NCBI GenBank assembly: GCA_001599755.1
Contig: BCHX01000004.1
Location: 4,712,001-4,776,000 of the forward strand
DNA from: Gliomastix tumulicola
Lineage: Eukaryota > Ascomycota > Sordariomycetes > Hypocreales > Bionectriaceae
Length of the DNA stretch: 64,000 nucleotides
Direction: 5' to 3'
Shown here: piece by piece, positions 53,463 to 61,779 of the stretch
How the letters are laid out: every line of letters starts with the position of its first letter
Position numbering within the stretch: the stretch's first letter is position 1
The notes under the pieces: generated by a model
Told to the model about the DNA's origin: nothing
What the model saw: only the letters and a program-made list of their open reading frames with translations
Databases searched by the model: none
Program-made: the position numbers and the translations under genes

Positions 53463-54180
53463 CGTCCTGGCCCTCCATCTGACACAAGCGTGCTGTCTGG
53501 TGGTTGGCAATGGTGGAAGAAGATGGAGGTTGGGTGCGTCACGCCACGAAAATAGGTTAACGCGTCGGGTTAGGTGGATCCAGATCAGTATGAAGTCCGT
53601 TTCGCACGGCCAACTACAACGCTAGGAAAATTCCAGATGGTAAGTATTCACAATGAGGACTCGAAGATTAGTCCTCTCTGTGCCGTAATTTTTTTTTTTT
53701 TTTCTAAATTTTTCCAACCTCAGTTTTCCCACCACTCTTGCCGCTGCTCACTACATCAAGATCTTCCATTTCAGCATTCCAGATGCCCTCATCGGAGAAT
53801 ATGTGGAGCTTCTCATCGGCAGCACTGCGGAGCCGGATCGCTATGTCAGAGCTCATTCAACAATCTGGTATGATCTCAAAATGGCTCGGCATCGCAAGGA
53901 CGTGATTCGCCATCTTCTAGCGCTGGTTGCTTGGGCAGACTCCCGGTGGGAGGAAGTATAGACCTGGCATTGTTGGCGTCCACTTGTCCCGAGTAGACTC
54001 CGACAGCAGTATAGCTGCATTATCATAGGTATAAATACTTGAGACACACACACATACACACACACGCACACATACACACACACACACGCACACACATACA
54101 CACATACACACATACACACACACATACACACCCAAATTGAATGGTCCTGGAGCTCAAGTACTCATCACTTCCTCGACTAG
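53463..54180. other. Intergenic with microsatellite
   Basis: Promoter of the unknown-family gene and 3' UTR of the next SDR. It has a 13-T run near 53690 and a long CA tract (listed separately). ORFs read from the CA tract are artefacts. Confidence 0.5.
54044..54132. repeat. Imperfect (CA)n microsatellite
   Basis: About 89 bp of CA dinucleotides broken by CATA and CGCA units, about 50 bp beyond the stop of the SDR gene at 54181-55174. Confidence 0.95.
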
Positions 54181-55174
54181 TTATTTGCTAGTCTCAATCA
54201 CGGTGGTAAATTCGAACATCTCCTCGTTCGCCACAGACCCTTCCACCCCATCTCGATCCGTGCTAGAGCTGATATCGCCGTAAAGACTGATCAGCTGCAG
54301 CTGCTCTTCGCATCTCTGCTTTGCCGAACCCATTCCATCCGAGCCGATAGCCACCCTCACGGCCCACGGCTTGCCCGCTGCTGGGCCCTCCCCCTTGACA
54401 ATGTCGACGATCCTCTCAGCAGCTTTTGTCACGTCTCCAGGCATGTGCGCCATAGGATTGGTGACAAACTTGGAGATCAGCTTCCCAAAGAGCAACGCAT
54501 AGTCCGTGATGGCCGGGCCGAGGCTCCCAAATCCAGCCTGTGAGGCATCGCGCGGCTGCCCAAGCTGCGTGGGGAAGCCGCCACACTCGAATGCAACGCA
54601 CCGGATCCCGAGAGGGCGTGTCTCCTTGTGGAGGGTCTCGACGTACGCGCTCAGGGCAGCCTTGGAGGCGGCGTAATGCGACATGAAGGGAAGTGGTCCC
54701 CAAACGATGCTTGAGGATGTGAATGCGAGAACACCGTGACCTTGGGCTCGGAGGTGTGGCAAGATGGCTTGGGTGACGTTCATATGGCCGAAAAGATTGA
54801 CTTGGAACATGTTGTTGATGAACGATGCACTGCACAGACTCATTAGCAACGGGCTCGGGATGCTACAAGAACGGGGGGGTTACGGACTCGGCCTCCTCAG
54901 CTGGCTTCATTGCAGACATGCCAGCATTGTTCACAACAATGTCGATGCGCCCAAAGATATTCCAGGCCTTCTTCACCTGGGTCTTGATGTCATCGATGCT
55001 CGCCGTGATGTCGAGCTCCAGCAGTGCGATGCCCTTTTCCTTAAGGTGTCCAAGACGCTCGTCGACCTTGCGCCCGGAAGCAATGACATTGTCGCCGCGT
55101 GAAGCGATATGCTCGATCAGACTGGCGCCGATGCCAGATGTAGCGCCGGTGACGAGCCAAACGAGGGGAGCCAT
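54181..55174 (-). CDS. Short-chain dehydrogenase/reductase
   Basis: Predicted 311-aa SDR from two exons: 55174-54888 and 54829-54181. The 58-bp intron has a weak donor (GTCCGT), a good branch (TGCTAAT) and acceptor GTGCAG, in phase 2. The stronger-looking GTAACC donor nearby does not keep frame. Motifs: cofactor TGATSGIG (residues 9-16), DIVVNNAG, TSSSIVWG and the catalytic YAASK (Tyr148, Lys152). It resembles the 'retinol dehydrogenase-like' fungal SDR group. Substrate unknown. It is transcribed away from a zinc-cluster regulator whose start lies 350 bp off, and the shared promoter carries a dense array of repeated motifs. Confidence 0.9.
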
Positions 55175-55360
55175 TGTGAGTCGTAGAGTGTTTGACGGGA
55201 GGGTTGGAACTACAGTGAGTGTTCGTTTGCGGGATCGGAGTACTGTGAATAAACAAAGATGATGATTATAAACTTCCTATAATCTCGGGCTCCAGAGACA
55301 TTTATAGTAAATTACATTGGTATAGCGTGAGCATGTTGCGGTGTCCTCAAGAGTCAGATT

Positions 55361-55449
55361 GAGGACGAGTCAGCGGACGAATCCGGACGAAGCTCTCTGT
55401 CCGGGCGATTCGTCCGTCAAATTCGTCCGCTCGTCCACTAGCTCGTCCG
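55361..55449. promoter_or_regulatory. Array of CGGACGA/TCGTCCG motifs in a divergent promoter
   Basis: CGGACGA occurs at 55374-55380 and 55384-55390. Its reverse complement TCGTCCG occurs at 55410-55416, 55423-55429 and 55443-55449, with TCGTCCA at 55431-55437 and GAGGACGAG at 55361-55369. GCGGACGAAT (55373-55382) and ATTCGTCCGC (55421-55430) form a perfect 10-bp inverted repeat. The array sits between the divergent SDR (start 55174) and regulator (start 55525). CGG-containing repeats are typical zinc-cluster targets, so binding by the adjacent regulator is a natural guess. Confidence 0.7.
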
Positions 55450-55524
55450 TCATCCTCCCCCTTGCACCACACAAACAGCGCATCGTCACGTCTGAAACCC
55501 CGCGCACTACATCAAATCACCCGG

Positions 55525-57752
55525 ATGAAAGATCATTACATCACTATGGAGGATTCCGTAACCGATTCCGCGGGACCGGGGGCGGTACGCGGCACCAGGA
55601 CGGGTGCGGGAAAGAAGCAAATGAGGAAGGGAACGAGGGCCTGCATATCCTGTGAGGATCAGCCCAGTCATAAGCACGTGGCTTGCACATGATGACTGAC
55701 ACTGTGCTTCATATTTTCCAGGCAGGCGGCGCAAGATTCGCTGTATATTTCGTCCGGAGGACAGCGCCACATGCATGAACTGCTCCGACCGCGGTATCCG
55801 ATGCGTCAGCCAAGGGGGCGACCTTCCAGATACCGCACACAGCCATAGCGACGGCTCTTCTCCAAGTCAATCGGCAGTGCTTGCCAGGAGGTCGCGGTTC
55901 CAATCAGTACCACACACTCCCAGCTCATTGCTACGCTTTGCATCGCCGAGACTCCAGAGCGCCGCTGCCTCGGATGAAGCTACATCTGATTTTCAGTCTC
56001 CAGCCGGCCAAAGACCACCCTTGGTCGCCGCCCTGGATGAATCCTTCGTGAGAAATACTTGGCCCCTACGATTGTCCAAGTTGCGCTAAGTTTTGATAGG
56101 ATGATACAGTTATGACGGGAAGCGCAAGCACTCCGACTACACCAAACGTTCATGGGACAGATGGAAGTGTGTGTCACTTGCTGAGGTCCCAGCTCCCAAG
56201 CTATGACGATATCATGGCTACCATTTCGAGGAATGGCCATTGGTGGGACAGCTTTTGGATGAAAACGCATACTATCTCCCAGGTCCCCAATTCCACACCG
56301 CTCGACTCTCTCCTCTCCTTTGCCGCGCAGGCATACACGAGCCCCGACCCAGCCCAGCTAGCCACCCTGGCTGTCGCTTACGTACGATGCTTGAATCGAA
56401 GTCACCGCCTATTAGCCACAGTTGACGGCATGATCGTGTCGGATCTAAGGGTGGTTTCCACCATTGGTGGCATGGACTGCCTAGTGCTTCTTGGAAAGAC
56501 GTACACCGACATTGGACAGCCTCGGAGGGCATGGCTGGCCTGGCGCAAGGGCCTGAGCATCGCTCAAATGATGGTGTGTGGCGACCTACATGATGATGTT
56601 CCTAGTCTTGAGCTGACCAGGCCACCAAACCAGAACTTTCATCGATTAGACCTGAACATCCCAGGCACACGACAGAGGCTATGGTGGGCTATATACCATG
56701 GTGACAGATTCACGAGCCTGCTTCTCGGCCTTCCTCACGGCTTCAATGACGCCCATTTTAAGCAGTCCCTTGAGCATGCAGGTGAACGTGGTACTGACAG
56801 CTGGTTGGCAAAGTTCATACACGAGTGTGCCGTTATGGCGGGGGAGGTCATCGATTCAAGCATGACACGCCTGTCCTTTGCCAAAGCAATGCTCCTCGAT
56901 GAGAAGATGGATGCCTTCTACCACTCTGCGCCCAGCTCATGGTGGCACGCAAAATTAAAGAACGATCAAATGGGGTCCCGCATGCAGCTGCAACAGCTCG
57001 TGGAGCGTCTACTAATTCACATCTTCTTCTTTCACATACGGATGTACATTCACCTGCCGCTTCTGAAGTCGACCTCGAGTCAGCGTCCAGACCAACAGTA
57101 CACAACCGTGGTCAGCAACCAGGCATGCGGTGAGGCGGCTCGTCAGATACTCTCTCGATACCTTTTGCTTCGGACGAATATCGACGGCCATAGCTTATTC
57201 GACTGCAAAACGACGGACTTCGTAGCCTTCACGGCGGCGGTAGTCATCCTCATCACCAGGGATGCTTCGCAAAATTCATCCATGTACCATGAAAATGACG
57301 GGCTGGGTCTTGTCCAGGAAGCGTGCAAGCTTTTCCAGGCTGCGGGAGAGAAAGAGCCTGAGTGCAAGCTTACGGCGCAGTGTCAGATAGCGTTGTCGGT
57401 CCTTTTGGGCCACATTGAGGATGGTACGGACGAAACCCAGGAGATCACAATCCCCTACTTCGGCAAAGTTCTGCGACGACGGGTTGATCATGCGTCACGT
57501 ACTGCCATCGAGGGTATTGAAGATGACGGTGTCGTGGCTCAAAATATGTCGGCAGACATCGCTGCTGACAGCCAGTCAAGCTCTTGGCTGGACGGTTTCC
57601 ACATTGATTTCACAGAACTCCAGGTTCCCAGCATTGGAGATGAGAATGCGATAGGAGACGGAGGGACCGATGGGATGAATGCATCGAGTCCTTCGTGGTT
57701 CGACGTAGCCAGCCTAGATATCGATCAAGATTGGAGCCTGTTCGACATATAA
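55525..57752 (+). CDS. Zn2Cys6 transcription factor
   Basis: Predicted 701-aa regulator from three exons: 55525-55651, 55722-56047 and 56100-57752. Introns are 70 bp (GTGAGG, CTGAC, TTCCAG; phase 1) and 52 bp (GTGAGA, GATAG; phase 0). The first join rebuilds the zinc cluster CISCRRRKIRC...CMNC...C with Cys40, 43, 50, 60, 63 and 70. A second ATG at 55546 is an equally possible start. The long third exon holds the fungal regulatory domain: HWWDSFWMK, LLSFAAQAYTSPDPAQLATLAVAYVRC, RRAWLAWRKGLSIAQMM, RLWWAIYHGDRFTSLLLGLPHG. A short acidic C-terminus follows (DIDQDWSLFDI), possibly an activation patch. It probably controls the divergent dehydrogenase and perhaps itself through the shared promoter. 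Confidence 0.93.
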
Positions 57753-59521
57753 AGCATTGTGTCTGAGAGGGAAAAAAAGAAACGGGCCAGGTGAAATATG
57801 CACAAGGCAATCTACATGAATACCAGACCAGTGTTGGCTTCATATATGTAAAGGGGTCATTGGCCTTTTGTATCCTGCCACGGAGTTGAAGAAAAACTTG
57901 AGCGACATCCACACCCAAATTATACGGTCCCATGATTCCTGGACGTTCGGCTGAATTTTCCCGGTGCTAGTGAGGTCAAGGCAAGGTTATGCAGAAGCTT
58001 CTTCACAGTGACAAAGTAGGCAATCAGCTCATAGGCGCTGTCTCATGTTTCTTGCGAGTGGGGGTCCAGCTGCCCTGCTCGATGACGCCCACGATTTTCA
58101 AGGATGAAGGGGCAAATATGGCACAGGGGCCTCGGCTAACTGTGAGAGCGCATGCTTAAGCAGATTAGCCTCATAATAACACACGATCTCTGCATGCATC
58201 TCGCAAAAATCGGTGAAACTGATTCCCGCTTTTTCCCTCTCCTTTAAATTTACGTCGAGGGCTGTCAGCAACTGTCAGGAATGGGCACAATGGGGCCATG
58301 TTGGGGCGAGGCCTGGTGGTGAGGATCCCTGCGAAATGAGGCACTATAATCAAAACGATGGCTGCATCGGCGCGCTGGGAGCATAGCGAGCGTTCACCGA
58401 GTTCATGCGCAAACGTGGCTGTTTCGCACCTCGTGACATTAATTGTATCTGATATAGCCCGTAAGAAACAGTATCCCGTCATGGAGCGAGTGCACGTCAG
58501 CAGCTAGAACAGCTAGAACAGCAAAAGAAGCGAAAAAAGAGCAGCCCATCCGCTGACTTCAGCAGATCTGAAGGTCCCCATGATGGCGCCAATCGTTTCA
58601 ACGCTTGTTGCTCCATGTGTCAGACCCTGGCAACCTGAAACCCCCCCTCCCTTCCTCTCCACTGGCGGCGAAACGAGCCTGCTCCTATTGGCCATCCGTG
58701 GGCATCAACCCAGCGAAAAGGTCCCGCCAGCCGGCAACCTTCATTTGAGCCTCCCGACCGATGCACATGGGCATCCCGGACGACTCCTTCTTCGGTTCTA
58801 GGCCGCGCTGGTCACAGCGTCAAACGAAGTGCCAGGGATCTCGAAACGATGTCATATTGCGGTGATGCTTATCTATAGCGCCCTCGGTTGGCGCCGAGAA
58901 CGAGTCACCCCAGCTGTCTCATGTTTCGAGTTTCGTTGACAGCTTAGACCGACTCCCTCCCCGGCGGTGGGAAACGCCTGGGGGGCTGATCGGGGACCGC
59001 GTGAACGAACGAGATTGTGAGACGCTGGGACCAGTCGCCTGTAATCTCCACTCTCCTCGGCTCGACGTGCCTCGAGCCGATGGCCCTCGTTGTTGGGTTC
59101 CAGGGATGAGTGAAGTTTCTTACGATGCGTGCAACAGGGCAGGTCTTTGTGCGTCCAGGACCGAGCACGGGGGCCGTGACAGCCAAGGGCGCTAGATGAA
59201 GTCTCCCGAGCATCCTGGTCGTGGTGGACCGGAGAGTTGGTATATAACAACAGCTGCCCGCCCAGCTCTTTGTGGCATTCTTCTCTTGCTCTGCACCATC
59301 GCTTCAAAGGTTTGAGATTTATTCATTCTTTCTGACATTCTCTTCTTTCTCAACCTTATTCAATTCTCTCTGTGTATCTTGGCTGTGCCAGTTTTACCAT
59401 CTTTTACCCATTATCCAACAGAACTAGACGTTCTACCACCACTCTTTTCGAGCCTTTTTTGCTACTCTTACCACCGAGAACTTTCACTCTTCCCGCTTCC
59501 ACACACAAACAGTCAGTCAAG
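57753..59521. other. Intergenic with AA9 promoter
   Basis: A 1.77-kb spacer between two plus-strand genes. The right end is the LPMO promoter: TATATAA at 59241-59247 and a CT-rich leader (59310-59515). A CTGGGG-containing run near 58978-58985 fits the CreA/Cre1 consensus, but one hit is weak evidence. No coding region seen. Confidence 0.5.
59241..59247 (+). promoter_or_regulatory. TATA box of the AA9 LPMO gene
   Basis: TATATAA about 275 bp upstream of the ATG, followed by a pyrimidine-rich leader as in strongly induced fungal genes. Transcription would then start around 59275-59320. Confidence 0.5.
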
Positions 59522-60496
59522 ATGCGTTCCACCGCCGTCTCCGTCCTGGCCATGGCCGCCTCCGTCTCGGCCCACACCCGCATGTTCAGCGTCTGGGTCA
59601 ACGGCGTCGACCAGGGTGAGGGCATGAACACCTACATCCGCACTCCCCCCAACAACAGCCCCGTCAAGGACCTCGCGTCCCCGGACCTCGTCTGCAACGT
59701 CAACGGCGGCACCGCCGTCTCCGAGTTCGTGTCCGCCGCGGCCGGCGACGTCCTCAGCTTCGAGTGGTTCCACGACAACCGCGACGACGACATCATCGAC
59801 GGCTCGCACAAGGGCCCCATCATCACCTACGTCGCCGAGTTCACCGAGGGTGACGGCACGGGCCCCATCTGGACCAAGATCGCCGAGGACGGCTTCGACG
59901 GCTCCGAGTGGGCGGTCGACAAGCTCAAGGCCAACAACGGCCTCTACGACTTCACCATCCCCGACGCCCTCGCCGCCGGCCAGTACCTCTTCCGCCAGGA
60001 GATCATCGCCCACCACGAGTCCGACGCCGCCTTCAACCAGAACCCGGCCCGCGGCGCTCAGTTCTACCCTTCCTGCGTCCAGGTCGAGATCACCGCTGGT
60101 GGCTCCGCCGTCCCCGACCAGAACTTCGACTTCAACACCGGCTACACCTACGCCGACCCTGGCATCGTCTTCAACCTCTACGGCGCCGTCACCTCGTACT
60201 CCATCCCTGGACCCGAGGTCTGGACCGGTGAGGGTGGCAGCAGCCCTGCTCCCCAGCCTGAGGAGCCCGAGACGCCCGAGACGCCCGCGCCGACTACCAC
60301 CGCCGGCCCCGTCGACCCTCCTTCCACCCCTACTCCTACTGCTACCCTGATCACCATCACCACCGGCGCTCCCGCTCCCACTGATGTCCCTGCCCCTACC
60401 CAGGTGCCCGAGGTCCCCTCGGACTGCCCTGCTCGTCGCCGCAAGCGATCCAGCAAGAACAAGCGCTCCAAGAAGACCCGCCGCACTTCCTACTAA
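59522..60496 (+). CDS. AA9 lytic polysaccharide monooxygenase
   Basis: A 324-aa intronless secreted copper enzyme that oxidatively cleaves cellulose or related glucans. I use ATG 59522 rather than earlier in-frame starts, because it gives signal peptide MRSTAVSVLAMAASVSA and leaves His18 as the mature N-terminus. That His and His96 (DGSHKGPI) form the copper-binding histidine brace, with Tyr182 (QFYPSC) as the axial residue. Cys58 and Cys185 probably form a disulfide. The catalytic domain ends near residue 240. A Pro/Thr/Glu-rich linker follows, then a strongly basic tail RRRKRSSKNKRSKKTRR, in place of the cellulose-binding module often found in the family. No GPI signal is apparent. Third-position C is strikingly common, in line with high expression. 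A 400-aa antisense ORF is a shadow. Confidence 0.95.
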   Translation: MRSTAVSVLAMAASVSAHTRMFSVWVNGVDQGEGMNTYIRTPPNNSPVKDLASPDLVCNVNGGTAVSEFVSAAAGDVLSFEWFHDNRDDDIIDGSHKGPIITYVAEFTEGDGTGPIWTKIAEDGFDGSEWAVDKLKANNGLYDFTIPDALAAGQYLFRQEIIAHHESDAAFNQNPARGAQFYPSCVQVEITAGGSAVPDQNFDFNTGYTYADPGIVFNLYGAVTSYSIPGPEVWTGEGGSSPAPQPEEPETPETPAPTTTAGPVDPPSTPTPTATLITITTGAPAPTDVPAPTQVPEVPSDCPARRRKRSSKNKRSKKTRRTSY

Positions 60497-61779
60497 GCGT
60501 CTTGGGCTTAATTTGAGTAGCTGGTGGCAGTCAGTTGATGGGTGAAAAGGGAGGAGGTGTGATGGGGAGGTTGATGTTGAATAGAGGATGTTTTTGTGTG
60601 TTTGGATGGGTGTGAACTTCTCTTCTTTGAAATACTTGGTAGAGTTTTGTATTAAGGTCTTTGTGCATATATATATAAATGAAGCGATTGGGGCATTTTC
60701 TCTTTCACCGTACATTGATCATGGTCCAAATATGCTATACAGAAGTGAGGCAGTCTCCTATCATGGGAGATGTTGCAAGTTGACATGGCAGTCCGACAAC
60801 ATGGCTCACTACAGGGCTAAGAACAAACTAGAAGTGTACAGTCGACGTACAGACATAAGACTTAAATTAGAAAATCCGTACGGGATTATGTGATTCATTC
60901 TCGTAGATACCCGCAAATCGTAATGTCAGGTGGTCCTGCAGAGTACCATTCTGTTGTGTTGGTAAATGGGTCTCCATGACATGAGGTGCTACAGCCGGAC
61001 ACCAATCCCACCATCACTCTTTGACTTAATTATATCAGGTATAGAGCAACTGAACTACTAGTGTCTATGTAAATGAGGTATAGATAGAAGGCCATAAGCC
61101 CACGTCACAGCAATGTGAGCGTTGTTAGAGCTGACTGTTGCTCATTGTCTAGGGTAGGCCTGCTCGCGCGATGTTGCCGCGTTGCACAGCCACAAAGCAC
61201 AGCCACATTCCGTCAGCGACGCCACCACGCCACGCCGATAACAGAACCCCATCTCAATTGGGCCAAGAGTTGGACGTTGGCGAGAGCGAGGTGACGAAGC
61301 CCACACCGTCCACCGAGTACAGTAGCCGCAGTTCGTCTTCCTTGGACCCTTCACCACATCTGCCTATTTGCTTCCTCGCCCTTTGCTCTCCTTCCCCCGC
61401 GTCGCCGGCCCTACAGTCCTCGAGCTCCAAGCCCCCCGGAGCTTAGAGGGTTCCGTCGACCGACAAGGGAGCGACAGCTGTCCCATTCCGCTAACCGACT
61501 GGATCGCAGGCAGTGCTTACGCCGTCATCGCTGGGGCAAAGTGACCACGGTTGTCCGACTTCATTACTTATCATTGGATCCTTTAGGCACGGCGCATCAG
61601 CTGTAGCTTTCTTCTACCGATCTCTACCAACGATTTGCTTCGTCACCCTCTCCGTCGGAACCCCTCCATGATACACCGAACCGACTTCACCTTTACCCCC
61701 TCTTGAGTGCTCGCCTACAGTGGCAGCTCGCACAGTCTCTCGCGAATCGGTCCCTTGACAGCAGCCCTTCCCTGCCGCC
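60497..61779. other. Intergenic
   Basis: 3' UTR of the LPMO and promoter/5' UTR of the deubiquitinase. Small ORFs without domains; no RNA gene recognised. Confidence 0.5.

Noticed and set aside
53853..54135. Cys/Val-rich ORFs
   Set aside because: Translations of the CA microsatellite, not proteins.
55652..55721. Reading the regulator through without splicing
   Set aside because: A stop follows directly and the zinc cluster would be truncated; the 70-bp intron restores it in phase.
59513..60715. 400-aa minus-strand ORF over the AA9 gene
   Set aside because: Gly/Val/Asp-rich shadow of a GC-rich coding strand; the plus strand has a complete AA9 protein with signal peptide.
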